Source: Firmicutes bacterium UBA2598 (GTDB lineage Bacteria; Bacillota; PH28-bin88). From it: a stretch of 41,366 nt of DNA. The notes under the pieces are model-generated. The model had not been told where the DNA came from, did no database searches, and saw only the letters and a program-made list of their open reading frames with translations. Below, piece by piece: positions 1-8,353 of the stretch. Both the position numbers and the translations under genes were made by a program. Location of the stretch: contig DDKM01000046.1 of the NCBI GenBank assembly GCA_002339345.1, positions 1-41,366 of the forward strand, read 5' to 3'. The stretch's first letter is position 1, and every line of letters starts with the position of its first letter.

Positions 1-81
1 AGCGAAGGGAGGGGTGGTTCACATATGTTGTGGTGGTTTGCCCGCAGCAATTCCCATAACCCAAAGGAGGAAGTTGTTTGA
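1..81 (+). CDS. C-terminal end of an upstream gene (partial)
   Basis: Frame 1 is open from the window edge to a TGA at 79-81 and gives a short tail containing HMLWWFARSN. The stop overlaps the TTG start of the next gene as TTGA, the usual sign of translational coupling, and the next gene's ribosome binding site lies inside this tail. That arrangement is the main reason to believe the frame is coding. The family cannot be recognised from 26 residues. Confidence 0.5.
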   Translation, partial: SEGRGGSHMLWWFARSNSHNPKEEVV

Positions 82-833
82 GGATCCTTGCCGTTATCCA
101 GGGAATCTATGGCCAGCGCATCGTTGACCATATCAATGCCAACAAGCCATCCGGCTGGCAGGTGCATTCCTTTAGCCCGCCCCGAATTGCCGCCCCCGTT
201 GTGGATGACCCGGATGAATACCTGCCCGCCTGTTTACCGCCAGCGGACCTGGTCCTGCATATGGCGGATACGCCCCAGGCTGCCCAATTACTCCCCGGTA
301 TCGTAACCAAAACCGGCCCCAGCGGCGTCATCGCCCCCATTGACAACAGCGCCTGGATCCCCCAGGGGCTGCGTAACCAGTTGTACCGGGAGCTGTCCAG
401 ACTGGGAGCCACCATCGTCTATCCCGAGCCCTTTTGCTCCATCACCGAGACCACTGTGGGTTTTGGCCGGACCTTGTATACTTACCGATGTGACGTAATC
501 GCTGCCTTTGCCCGGGCCTTTGGCAAACCGGTGCTGGATGTGCAAGTGGACGGCGATACCGGTTTAATCACCGGGGCCACCGTGCACCGGGGAGCCCCCT
601 GTGGCTCCACCCAGTACACCATCACCCGGATAACCGGCATCCCGGCAGCTACTTCGGTGCCCAAGGCGGGTTTGATGTGCCTGCATTACCCCTGCCTGGC
701 TTCCATGACCTTTGAAAACACCGAGGATGGAATAGATACCATTATGCACAATTGTGGCCGCATTTTTAACGAGGCCATGGAACAGTCCATCGGACATTTG
801 TTAATAAATAAGGGATCTGCCAAAATTAATTAA
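78..833 (+). CDS. DUF166 family protein
   Basis: This 251-residue protein opens with MRILAVIQGIYGQR and has the spaced cysteines typical of DUF166 (PF02593): Cys in PEPFCS, YRCDV, GAPCGS, GLMCLHYPCLASM and HNCGR. DUF166 proteins are small cytoplasmic proteins of methanogens and anaerobic bacteria. Some databases link them to thymidylate synthase, but I know of no firmly established reaction; the conserved Cys set would suit a metal or iron-sulfur site (inference). The TTG start is supported by AAAGGAGG about seven bases upstream and by the TTGA overlap with the preceding gene, so it is probably the downstream member of an operon that begins outside the window. Its stop is only three bases from the stop of the convergent gamma-glutamyltransferase gene, leaving no room for a separate terminator. 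Confidence 0.8.
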   Translation: MRILAVIQGIYGQRIVDHINANKPSGWQVHSFSPPRIAAPVVDDPDEYLPACLPPADLVLHMADTPQAAQLLPGIVTKTGPSGVIAPIDNSAWIPQGLRNQLYRELSRLGATIVYPEPFCSITETTVGFGRTLYTYRCDVIAAFARAFGKPVLDVQVDGDTGLITGATVHRGAPCGSTQYTITRITGIPAATSVPKAGLMCLHYPCLASMTFENTEDGIDTIMHNCGRIFNEAMEQSIGHLLINKGSAKIN

Positions 834-836
834 GAT

Positions 837-2471
837 TTAGTACCCCATGGCACAGCCGTCGGCCCTGGGATCGGAACCACCATGGAGAACTCCCTTTTCC
901 TGGTCGATATGAATTAACTGCACGGCACCGCCGCCGCCCCAGGGAGCAACTTCCCGGACTGGATGGCCCTTGGCCTTAAGCCCCGCCAGAACTGACGGGT
1001 GAAACCGGCCCTCCAGGGCCAGGGTAGGCGGATTACCGGCATTGACCGGATCGGTACCGGGACCAAGGGTCCACCGGGGCGCCTCACATGCCTCCTGTAC
1101 ATTCAGTCCCCAATCCAGGAAATACGCCAGCACCTGCAAATTCCACTGGGGCTGGCCGTCACCACCGGGAGTGCCACCCACCAGTAAAGGCCGGCCATCC
1201 TTAAAGACCATATAACAGTTCAGGGTGTGCATGGTGCGCTTACCCGGAGCAATGCAGTTGGGATGCCCTTCCGTCAATACGAACCCCCGCCCCGCCCGGT
1301 TGTTTAAAAACAGCCCCGTTCCCTCGATGACCTCCCCGGTGCCGAAGGAGTTGGAAAGGGAGTGGATCAGGCTGACGGCGTTCCCTTCCCCGTCCACTAC
1401 ACAAAGGTATGTGGTGTCACCGAGGGGGTCACCCGCCGCATTCACCGGCAGGCAGCTTTCCATCTGAATGTCTGCCGCCCGTTTCCGGGCATACCTTTCG
1501 GACAATAGCCCGCCTAGGGGAAAGTCTACATAAGCCGGGTCACCCGCCCACCGCAGCCGGTCAGCAGTAGCGATTTTAATGGCCTCGATCATCACATGCT
1601 GTGCGTCGACAGGTGCAAGGTCGGCCAGGGGAAATTGCCCAGTAACGGCCTGTGCCTCCAAATGGATCATCCCCTGGGATGGCGGGGCGGTGGACAGCAC
1701 CTCCAACCCCCGGTAGCTAATCCTTAAAGGTTCATATACAGCGGACCGGTGGGCCGCCAGTTCCGTTGTGTCAAAAAGACCCGCGACATCCGCCGCCCTG
1801 CCGATGATTTCCCCTAAGGCACCGGCATAAAACTCCCTTGCACCGCCCCTGGCAATGCGGCGCATGGATTCGGCATACTCCGGCTGCCGGAGTATGTCAC
1901 CCGTCCGGGGTGTCTCTCCCTTGGCCAGGTAAATTCTAGCCGAGGACGGAAACATGGCCAGTTTATCCCTGGCTTCACGGAAATACTCAGCAGTCTTCGG
2001 GGAAACGGGGTGCCCTTCTGCGTAGCGGATGGCATCGTGCAGCAGGTAATCCCAGGAGCGAGTCCCAAAACGGAGGATAGCCTCCTGGAAGGCGTCCACC
2101 GCACCCGGAATGGCGGCGGAAAGCATGCCGGTTTGCGGCATTTGCTCCCGGTAACCCCTGGCCGCCAGGTAGTCCAGGGTGGCCCGCCGGCCAACCGCCC
2201 CGGAACCGTTGATGGCCTTCACCTGGCCAGTTTTAGCACAATAAATGAGGAAAAAGGCGTCACCACCAGGGCCGCACATCATGGGCATGGTGACCCACGT
2301 TACCGCACCTGCGGCAATGGCAGCATCCACTGCATTGCCCCCTTCCATGAGCACCTTAAGCCCCGCTGCTGTAGCCAGGGGATGGGCGGTAGCCACCATG
2401 CCCTGTTCCGCCATCACAACGGAACGGCCGGTTCCTGTTCCCACAATAAATTCTGGCACCCTGGTTTTCAC
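837..2471 (-). CDS. ggt: gamma-glutamyltransferase family protein (GGT-like Ntn hydrolase)
   Basis: At 544 residues this matches the length of gamma-glutamyltranspeptidase proenzymes, which cleave themselves before a threonine and then hydrolyse or transfer gamma-glutamyl groups, for example from glutathione. The N-terminal region has GMVATAHPLA and GGNAVDAAIA, then the GPGGDAFFL strand. The self-cleavage and nucleophile site is GDTTYLCVVD with the likely nucleophile Thr353; the His common after the second Thr is Tyr here. VGGTPGGDGQ near 431-440 corresponds to the GSPGG oxyanion loop. No signal peptide is visible (the N-terminus is MKTRVPEFIVG), so a cytoplasmic location is likely, as in the YwrD-like group of Firmicutes. 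The GTG start has GGAGGAG about ten bases upstream. The gene stands alone; the true donor could be another gamma-glutamyl compound or an acyl-amide such as a cephalosporin. Confidence 0.9.
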   Translation of the reverse strand: MKTRVPEFIVGTGTGRSVVMAEQGMVATAHPLATAAGLKVLMEGGNAVDAAIAAGAVTWVTMPMMCGPGGDAFFLIYCAKTGQVKAINGSGAVGRRATLDYLAARGYREQMPQTGMLSAAIPGAVDAFQEAILRFGTRSWDYLLHDAIRYAEGHPVSPKTAEYFREARDKLAMFPSSARIYLAKGETPRTGDILRQPEYAESMRRIARGGAREFYAGALGEIIGRAADVAGLFDTTELAAHRSAVYEPLRISYRGLEVLSTAPPSQGMIHLEAQAVTGQFPLADLAPVDAQHVMIEAIKIATADRLRWAGDPAYVDFPLGGLLSERYARKRAADIQMESCLPVNAAGDPLGDTTYLCVVDGEGNAVSLIHSLSNSFGTGEVIEGTGLFLNNRAGRGFVLTEGHPNCIAPGKRTMHTLNCYMVFKDGRPLLVGGTPGGDGQPQWNLQVLAYFLDWGLNVQEACEAPRWTLGPGTDPVNAGNPPTLALEGRFHPSVLAGLKAKGHPVREVAPWGGGGAVQLIHIDQEKGVLHGGSDPRADGCAMGY

Positions 2472-2544
2472 CGCGAAATCTCCTCCACTAATTTAAAATC
2501 TCCCCAAATGGTGTGCATTTAAGTGTGATCAATGCACTTGATAA

Positions 2545-3216
2545 TTACATTGGCACTATGTAAACCATCATCATCACAAAGTGGGTAATGCTACCGGCCA
2601 TCACGAACAGGTGAAATATCTCGTGGAAACCAAAGCGGTTGGGCCAGAAATTAAGGCACCGGGTTGCGTAGATAACCGCCCCTATTGTATAGGCGACTCC
2701 CCCCGCCACCATCATTGCCAGCGCACCCACCGGCAAGTTGCCAACCATCTGGGCAAAGGGAACCAGGGCAATCCAGCCCAAGGTAACATAAAAGGCGGTA
2801 GACACATAACGCGGCAGGTGGATAAACCAGAGTTTTACGAGGATACCGATAACGGTCAGCACCCAAATGGCAATTAACATGGACCACTTCCAGGCCCCTT
2901 CCAGCCCATAAAAGAACACCGGGGTATAGGAACCCGCAATAAGCAGGTAGATCGCCACATGGTCCAGCTTTTTTAGTATCAGCAGCTTCTCCGGGATGGT
3001 CCGGACCCAGTGGTAGATGGTACTGGCACCAAACAAGGCGACTACGCTAATACCGTAGATGGTCATGGTGACCAGTTTGGGGATGTTACCCCTGGTCAGG
3101 ACAATGATAAAAACCAACCCCACAATGGCAGCAACGCAGGTGGTGAAATGGGTCAGTGCATTGACCGGTTCTCTGATTTTACATCCTCTGTGGGGAGCGG
3201 AATCTACTTTACCCAT
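2545..3216 (-). CDS. Hemolysin III family membrane protein (PAQR-like)
   Basis: The 223-residue protein has about seven hydrophobic segments and the hemolysin III signature: EPVNALTHFTTCVAA near the N-terminus, ASTIYHWV, LKKLDHVAIYLLIAGSYTP in the middle, and FHEIFHLFVMAGSITHF at the end. The conserved Ser/His/Asp/His residues of the alkaline ceramidase-PAQR-HlyIII superfamily are present (YHW, LDH, FHEIFH), which would bind a metal in the membrane. The family name comes from Bacillus cereus hemolysin III, but most bacterial members such as YqfA are not toxins and the physiological role is unclear. The ATG start has GGAGG seven bases upstream. It is monocistronic and faces the same way as the preceding ggt gene but is separated from it by 73 bases. 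Confidence 0.9.
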   Translation of the reverse strand: MGKVDSAPHRGCKIREPVNALTHFTTCVAAIVGLVFIIVLTRGNIPKLVTMTIYGISVVALFGASTIYHWVRTIPEKLLILKKLDHVAIYLLIAGSYTPVFFYGLEGAWKWSMLIAIWVLTVIGILVKLWFIHLPRYVSTAFYVTLGWIALVPFAQMVGNLPVGALAMMVAGGVAYTIGAVIYATRCLNFWPNRFGFHEIFHLFVMAGSITHFVMMMVYIVPM

Positions 3217-3343
3217 ATTGTAACCTCCCTACTTCAATCGCCTGCAATAAATCCAGTTGTCATGGGGAGTATTATTCGCCCCAGTCCATTAACTTCCTCC
3301 CAACTACTAAAATCTCCATACAACTCGCCCGTATAAAAGACTG

Positions 3344-3374
3344 GTATTATTCGTATAATACAGGTAATTCCTGT
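3344..3374 (+). promoter_or_regulatory. -10-like box within nested inverted repeats
   Basis: A TATAAT lies at 3354-3359, 33 bases before the start of the small gene. It sits in an inverted repeat, GTATTAT (3344-3350) and ATAATAC (3355-3361) around TCGT, and is followed by a second, ACAGG (3360-3364) and CCTGT (3370-3374). No good -35 hexamer is visible at 16-18 bases, which would suit a promoter needing an activator, or a repressor operator. It lies between the divergent hemolysin III gene and the small gene. Confidence 0.4.
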
Positions 3375-3391
3375 GTTTGGAGGAAAACAAG

Positions 3392-3577
3392 ATGAATGAA
3401 AAGGATAAGCGGTTCCCGGACAGCCAAAGGGTTTACCGGCGGGATGTGCGGGCCAATGAACTGGATGAGGAGATCAGCGGTACGGTGATGGGGCGAGATG
3501 GCCAGATTTTAAGCAAGTCTGAACAAAAATCCCGCGGAAGAGTCCCAGGAGATCGGGGTATAAAAGGCCTTAAATAG
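3392..3577 (+). CDS. Small charged protein, unknown function (61 aa)
   Basis: The start is set at the ATG at 3392 because TGGAGGAAAACAAG lies directly upstream; the in-frame TTG 15 bases earlier would place that site inside the gene. The product is very hydrophilic, rich in Lys, Arg, Asp and Glu, with RVYRRDVRANELDEEI in its middle and a basic tail ending GIKGLK. It has no cysteine pair, no membrane segment and no signal peptide, and is probably partly disordered. I do not recognise the family. It is likely monocistronic: a promoter-like region precedes it and a hairpin with a T-rich flank follows about 150 bases downstream. Confidence 0.65.
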   Translation: MNEKDKRFPDSQRVYRRDVRANELDEEISGTVMGRDGQILSKSEQKSRGRVPGDRGIKGLK

Positions 3578-3729
3578 ATAAGCGACATATGTGGAAAGTG
3601 CAGGGTCTAGAGTAAAGCTACTTGTGCATATTCTTGGTATTGGGTATGAGGCATTATTGAGCATAGGCACCCATTGGGAATGGAGTATTTGTGCAGAGTA
3701 TTCTACAATTTGCATCATAATGTACCACC

Positions 3730-3766
3730 AGCCATGGTTCACACCAGCCATGGCTTTGGTTTTATT
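3730..3766 (+). terminator. Candidate rho-independent terminator
   Basis: AGCCATGG (3730-3737) pairs with CCATGGCT (3748-3755) around a ten-base loop and is followed by TTGGTTTTATT. It could end the small-gene transcript. The same bases also form a direct repeat, ACCAGCCATGG twice with five bases between, so the hairpin may be a by-product of a small duplication. The rest of the 230-base gap (3578-3807) holds nothing I can name. Confidence 0.4.
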
Positions 3767-3807
3767 CTCTCACATGCTGGCGTTATGTAAACCAAATAGT
3801 CCCATTG

Positions 3808-4698
3808 TTACCCTTCACAGTTCGCCTTACCCTGTCCACCGGTATACCTGGCATACACCTCCGGACGGCGATCAAAATAGGGCGCTACCTGACCCCTGTG
3901 CCGGTTTTCCTCCAACAGGGCGATGTCCAGTTGGTGGCAAATCAACATACCACGGTTGGTCCGCCCGGAGGCCAAGATGCCATTGGGAGGGAAGGGAATG
4001 TCACATGGGGCAAAAATACCAGCCTGACAAAAACCAGTGTCAATTTGCGGCACCTGGGGAAGGGTTCCCACCATCCCGCTGAGTACCACATAAAGCTGAT
4101 TTTCAATAGCCCTGGCCTGGCAGCAGCGGCGCACCCGGTAATACCCGGCACTGCCGTCTGTATAGGATGGGCAAAGAATAACCTGTGCCCCCAAATCGGC
4201 TACCAACCTAGCGGCCTCGGGGAACTCGATATCATAGCAAATCAGGATTGCTGCTTTGCCGGCGGGCGTATCGAATACAGCAAAGGCATTTCCTGGATCC
4301 AATGCCCAGACGTTGCGCTCCTCCGGTGTCAAGTGCACCTTTTGCTGTCTTTCCACCCTTCCATCGGGGAAAAAGAGAAAGGCTGTGTTAAAAAAACCCT
4401 CCCCTTCCCGCATAATATGCGTTCCCCCAAGGATCACCATCCCCGTTGCCTGGCTCAGAAGGGTAAACTGTGTAAGATATTCACCGGTCAGTTCATGGAG
4501 GTAGGAACATGCCGCAGCATGATCCATGGGTGGGACCAGGGCCAAAAGGTGTGCCGTCAGGTACTCCGGGAATACCAGCAGCCGGGCGCCCCTTTTTTGC
4601 GCAACCTGCACCTGTTTTTTAATACGCCGCCAAAAATCCTGTTTGGATTGCAATGGATAAAGGCGGTATTGCACCGCCGCCACCAGGGTTTCCGCCAT
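3808..4698 (-). CDS. Carbon-nitrogen hydrolase (nitrilase superfamily), YhcX-type amidase half
   Basis: This is a nitrilase-superfamily amidase with the full Glu-Lys-Cys triad: LLVFPEYLT (Glu45), RQQKVHLTPEE (Lys120) and ILICYDIEFPE (Cys154), counted from the ATG at 4698. Such enzymes hydrolyse non-peptide C-N bonds of amides, often omega-amides or N-carbamyl compounds, in the cytoplasm. The start at 4698 puts the core strand VAAVQY right after the N-terminus and has AGGGAGGGGG upstream; a GTG at 4743 would add 15 residues of poor quality. The gene lies just downstream of a GNAT acetyltransferase on the same strand. In Bacillus subtilis YhcX and relatives a GNAT domain is fused to the N-terminus of exactly this kind of amidase, so the pair looks like an unfused version. 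The substrate is unknown. Confidence 0.85.
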   Translation of the reverse strand: MAETLVAAVQYRLYPLQSKQDFWRRIKKQVQVAQKRGARLLVFPEYLTAHLLALVPPMDHAAACSYLHELTGEYLTQFTLLSQATGMVILGGTHIMREGEGFFNTAFLFFPDGRVERQQKVHLTPEERNVWALDPGNAFAVFDTPAGKAAILICYDIEFPEAARLVADLGAQVILCPSYTDGSAGYYRVRRCCQARAIENQLYVVLSGMVGTLPQVPQIDTGFCQAGIFAPCDIPFPPNGILASGRTNRGMLICHQLDIALLEENRHRGQVAPYFDRRPEVYARYTGGQGKANCEG

Positions 4699-4761
4699 TA
4701 ACCCATGACCCCCTCCCTTAGTGATTGTTGGCCCAGTCACCACCTTCAGCCGAGTTGACCA

Positions 4762-5379
4762 CTAGCGTTTAGGATTGGGCCATTCCACCAGCACTGCTTT
4801 GTTTAAGGACTCCTCGTCAGCCAGGTAATCATCCAGGATCTGCAACGGCCGTAAACCCTGTCTGATCATAAAGGAAAGCACCCGATCATAGATACGGCCC
4901 TCCGCTACCTGCCGGACATATTCCGCACAGGACATCTGTTCAGCATACTGGTGAAAACCGGGAATCCGGCTGCCCGCTAAAAACCGCTTTAACCCCATCT
5001 CTACCACCAAGTCTTTGCGGGCCTGGTACAAGGCCTGGGCTACCCCTTTCCCCCGGAAGGAGGGCCGCACACAGACATCGATCCCGTAAAGGCTATCACC
5101 TTTGGGGTTATGGGTGTTTTTGATATAGCCGTTGTCGGACACCTCCGCCCAGGTGTGGGGCTTGCCGTCATACTTTACCAGCAGGGCGGTGGCGGATCCG
5201 ACAATCAGGCCATCCCATTCCGCCACCATGGCCCCTTGCGGAAAGGTCTCCACATGGGCGGCAATTTGGTCCCGGCTCCACCACAGTTCCGGCGGAAAGG
5301 GCGGTGGAAAGGCCTCCCGCTGCACCGCAAGCAGTCCCTCGAAATCATCCATGGTATATTGTCGTATAATCAGGGCCAT
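4762..5379 (-). CDS. GNAT family N-acetyltransferase (partner of the amidase)
   Basis: From the ATG at 5379 (GGAAGGTGG just upstream) this is a 205-residue GNAT protein. The fold is seen in LIIRQYTMDDFEGLLAVQ (strand 1 and helix 1), MVAEWDGLIVGSATALLV (strands 2-3), and the acetyl-CoA binding motif YGIDVCVRPSFRGKGVAQAL, whose RGKGVA is the pyrophosphate loop. The downstream KRFLAGSRIPGFHQYAEQMS and the tail are like the N-terminal half of YhcX-type GNAT/nitrilase fusions (family knowledge, not tested). An upstream in-frame ATG at 5415 would add 12 residues and hide the ribosome binding site. The amidase gene starts about 60 bases downstream on the same strand, so both are probably cotranscribed. 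The acetyl acceptor is unknown. Confidence 0.85.
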   Translation of the reverse strand: MALIIRQYTMDDFEGLLAVQREAFPPPFPPELWWSRDQIAAHVETFPQGAMVAEWDGLIVGSATALLVKYDGKPHTWAEVSDNGYIKNTHNPKGDSLYGIDVCVRPSFRGKGVAQALYQARKDLVVEMGLKRFLAGSRIPGFHQYAEQMSCAEYVRQVAEGRIYDRVLSFMIRQGLRPLQILDDYLADEESLNKAVLVEWPNPKR

Positions 5380-5401
5380 TACGCCACCTTCCTTCCAAGT
5401 A

Positions 5402-5722
5402 TTAAACCAAACCATGCAAGTTAGTTAACTGCTTGGAAAACCTCTGCCTTCCTCCAAGCATGCAGTTTCCCTGGAACCACTCTTTGCCGCACTGGTCATA
5501 GATTATGTTAACTTCTTTCTTCTGATATTGGGCTGCCTTGAAAACGCCAATCCGGGGAGCGGCGATGGCCCGGCCTGCCCCGTATTTACTTCGGTAATCC
5601 ATTAGTGCATCATGCAGGTCCTGGACCACCGCACGGATCAGGTCCATTTCCTCCCGGTCAACCGGCGCCGACCTTTCATACAGCCGGGGATCCCCCAGGA
5701 GCAGTATTTCCCGCACCGCCAT
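5402..5722 (-). pseudogene. def: Truncated peptide deformylase
   Basis: The first 60 or so residues, from MAVREILLLGDPRLY through to GRAIAAPRIGVFK, match the N-terminus of peptide deformylase, including motif 1 (G-x-G-x-A-A-x-Q-x-G, with Gln replaced by Arg here). After that the similarity stops, and the remaining 45 residues contain neither the EGCLS-type motif nor the HExxH zinc site, so the product cannot be an active deformylase, which needs about 150 residues. The ATG at 5722 is preceded by a strong AAGGAGGAGAGCT, so the stub is still likely to be translated. It ends 22 bases before the GNAT gene and may act only as a leader for it. The frame remains open upstream to 5911 but that part is not deformylase-like. 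Confidence 0.75.
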
Positions 5723-5914
5723 AGCTCTCCTCCTTAACGCTGGATAATTGCACCTGATTATACCTTCCGCTAAGGGATGTTCAACTCCACGCCCTTGGCA
5801 TGGACCTCCGCCTCCCTTCGGAAAAGCTTTTCCTGACGGCAAATATTCTCCAGGTGAGATGCCATTCCTTCCCCCAAAAAAAATTGGTGCAATTGTCTCC
5901 AACTGCGGCAAAAG

Positions 5915-5936
5915 CCCCCGGACGGTAGTCCGGGGG
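5915..5936 (-). terminator. Rho-independent terminator of the YcdB/SLH gene
   Basis: A perfect nine-base stem, CCCCCGGAC (5915-5923) and GTCCGGGGG (5928-5936), closes a four-base loop. Read on the minus strand it is followed by CTTTTGCC. It lies about 80 bases past the stop of the YcdB/SLH gene. Between it and the deformylase stub I see no gene. Confidence 0.7.
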
Positions 5937-6013
5937 ATAAACTATGGCCTGTCAGGTGGGCCACCCCAACAAGTGCATGGGACATTGCACTGGTGATAAG
6001 ACAACAACCTTCT

Positions 6014-8236
6014 CTACCTCTCCACTCCCAGGGTCCTGACCAGGGCCACCGCCGCCTCAGCGCGGGATACCTGGTCAGCCGGGCGGAACTTGCCGTTGTC
6101 GCCCTTAAGCACTCCCAAACCCCAGGATAGGGCCACATAGCCTAGGGAGTCGTTGGCAATGGACTGGACATCGGTAAAGGGTACAGTGTAAATTCCCTTT
6201 ACCCGGGCAGCCCGATCTAAACCCAGGAAACGCACCGTTAGGCGGGCCAACATCTGCCGGTCAATGGCATCACCGGGCTGCAGATCCTCCTTCACCCAAC
6301 CCCGCTGCCGGGCCCGATCCAGCACCTGGTTATCGGTTAGGGAGCCAATCCCCCAAACCCCGTCACTGGCCACCAGCAGTGCCTTTAGCAGCTGAACAGC
6401 AGTGACGGCTTCACCGGGCCGGAAGGTTTCGCCATACTCACCGAACACACCGGCCTGGCCCAGGAGGGAGATCTCCTTTTCCGCCCAGTGGCCGTCAATA
6501 TCGGTAAAGCGGTAGGGGCGAGGCTGCTGGGCCAGCGGCTGCCCTGACCAATCCAGGGGTTCGCCTGTCTTGGCATCGGTCATCGCCTCTCCTGGTGAGC
6601 CAGGTTGGGGTACCGGGCGGTAGACCAGCCGGATTTCCCGCCGGTCGTAGGGCTTGTAAATCATGGTATATTGTAGTGTTAAGGGCTGGCGGGCCAAGAA
6701 CCGGTCGGTGGCCTTACCAAGATCCATGATGCCTTGTGTTGATGGGAAATCGCCAATAAACCAGTTCATATAGTAGCTAGTGATCTCGCCTGTGGCAGTA
6801 TCAACGGTGGCGGACAAGCCATTGGCCGGGAAGGTGATGCCATCTACCAACCTGAGATACTGAAAACTATAGAACAAAGGCTCCTGTCCCTCACCTAGAG
6901 GACCATAGTAATAGTACTCCTGGCGGCTCTCCGGTTGCTGTTTGACCTGTTTAAAACGCTCAGGCTGGATCTTGGCCAGGAATTCTTCCGCCACCTTCTG
7001 AGCTTCTGCACGGTTCAGCCGCTGACCGGATTTTCCGTCTTTCGTGTTGCTCTCCATAATCCACGGCCGATCCCGGTCAAAACTGAGCAACTCGCCGGTA
7101 ATAGCATTGACCCGAGCACTTAAGTAACGATAACCTGTTTCCCGGCTCTCCCGCTCATCGGAATTCCAGTGGAAGTTCCAGGTGCGCAATCCGGGGTCCT
7201 GCCAATCCTCGCTATAGAGGTTAATGCTCCGGAGAACCATGTTGGCAGGAATATGCACCCACTGCCGCACAACGGCTTCAGCATCTTCCTGGGAGAGGAT
7301 TTTGGCGCTCTCCTCCACTTCCTTTAGTTCTTCGGGGGTCAACTGGACCGGGACGGGGGCTGCGGAACTGTCCATTCCCATGGCCTTTTCCAGGCCATAG
7401 CTACCCATCCCTCCGCCGCCTTCCATCCACCCGCCTTCCAGGTTGACCGGCTCCCCCGTCAGGGCATCAATCATGGCATTGGGGCCTAACCGGTAAACCA
7501 GCAACGCCGGCACCTGTTGGCGCGGTTCGCGCGGGTACGGCCGGAAATATTGCAGGCTAAACATCTCCGCTTGATCAAAGGCTTGCCTAGCCTGTTCCAC
7601 GGTTATGGCATTAATGGCTGTTGGAAAATCACCCTTGGTCCAGCGGAAGTAATAACCCGTAACTTTGCCGGACTGGGTATCGACGGACACATTTACTCCA
7701 TCCTCCGGGAAGGGTATGCCATTGACCAACCGTTGCCACCGGATGTTATATGTGGCCGGGCCCCAGGACATTAATGGCAACAGTTCACCATCGCCGGGCT
7801 GGAGACTTAGTTGGTCCAGGCGCTCGGAGTGCAGGCGATTGACCAACTCCTGGGCAATCTTTACCGCTTCTTCCCGCGAAATAGAGGGCAGCTTCATCAT
7901 CGGCTGATCGGAGGTATATTGCCAGATATTCATGCCCAGGATGTCGCCTGAAACGGCATCCACCTCGGCCCACATATTCCCTCCCGGTTCCTTGGTGGTT
8001 CGCCAGTTCAGGTTCCACGCCTGCCGATCCTCGTACTGGTTATAGCCGGAGGAAAACTGGGTGAATTCCCCCGGTACTTCAAAGACCCCCTTCACCGCCT
8101 GAATGGCCTGATCCAGGGTAACCCCCGGTTTCGCCGAGGCCAGGGCAGTAGCCGGCAGCAAACCTACCATCAGGAATAGCAAGGTAGCCCATACCACAAT
8201 CCGCTCCAGCCTTTTCCCCATCCCGTTCAAGACCAA
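6014..8236 (-). CDS. Exported YcdB/YcdC repeat protein with S-layer homology domains
   Basis: The 740-residue protein has a basic start and hydrophobic signal segment (IVVWATLLFLMVGLLPATA) ending near ALASA, a probable signal peptidase site. It then carries repeated YcdB/YcdC-type units (PepSY-like): the pattern AWNLNWRTTKEPGGNMWAEV recurs later as TWNFHWNSDERES, and GYYFRWTKGDFPTAINAITV recurs as SYYMNWFIGDFPSTQGIM, so the body is an internal duplication. The last 170 residues hold S-layer homology repeats (FTDIDGHWAEKEISLLGQAG, YGETFRPGEAVTAVQLLKAL, FTDVQSIANDSLGYVAL, KFRPADQVSRAEAAVALV), which bind pyruvylated wall polymer. The protein is therefore likely a wall-anchored surface protein; what the YcdB units do is not known. 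Two TTG codons (8236 and 8230) and an ATG (8221) are possible starts; AAAGGAGG is four, ten or nineteen bases away. A fragment of a similar gene lies at 26.7-27.1 kb. Confidence 0.85.
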   Translation of the reverse strand: MVLNGMGKRLERIVVWATLLFLMVGLLPATALASAKPGVTLDQAIQAVKGVFEVPGEFTQFSSGYNQYEDRQAWNLNWRTTKEPGGNMWAEVDAVSGDILGMNIWQYTSDQPMMKLPSISREEAVKIAQELVNRLHSERLDQLSLQPGDGELLPLMSWGPATYNIRWQRLVNGIPFPEDGVNVSVDTQSGKVTGYYFRWTKGDFPTAINAITVEQARQAFDQAEMFSLQYFRPYPREPRQQVPALLVYRLGPNAMIDALTGEPVNLEGGWMEGGGGMGSYGLEKAMGMDSSAAPVPVQLTPEELKEVEESAKILSQEDAEAVVRQWVHIPANMVLRSINLYSEDWQDPGLRTWNFHWNSDERESRETGYRYLSARVNAITGELLSFDRDRPWIMESNTKDGKSGQRLNRAEAQKVAEEFLAKIQPERFKQVKQQPESRQEYYYYGPLGEGQEPLFYSFQYLRLVDGITFPANGLSATVDTATGEITSYYMNWFIGDFPSTQGIMDLGKATDRFLARQPLTLQYTMIYKPYDRREIRLVYRPVPQPGSPGEAMTDAKTGEPLDWSGQPLAQQPRPYRFTDIDGHWAEKEISLLGQAGVFGEYGETFRPGEAVTAVQLLKALLVASDGVWGIGSLTDNQVLDRARQRGWVKEDLQPGDAIDRQMLARLTVRFLGLDRAARVKGIYTVPFTDVQSIANDSLGYVALSWGLGVLKGDNGKFRPADQVSRAEAAVALVRTLGVER

Positions 8237-8353
8237 ACGACCTCCTTTATTTGGTTTCCCTTTATATGACGTTTACGGGCGGGAAAAAGTTCCCAATAAT
8301 CATGTGGCCATCCATGATATCCTTCGGAAAAGTGCCTGGCGGACACTATATAC

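Noticed and set aside
2010..2522. Plus-strand ORF of 170 codons
   Set aside because: Shadow of the gamma-glutamyltransferase gene; no ribosome binding site and no recognisable product.
3509..3751. Minus-strand ORF of 80 codons between the small gene and the amidase
   Set aside because: It overlaps the end of the small gene, has no ribosome binding site and no familiar sequence.
3805..4701. Long plus-strand ORF of 298 codons
   Set aside because: It is the exact antisense of the nitrilase gene; the minus-strand product has the full catalytic triad while this frame has no family features.
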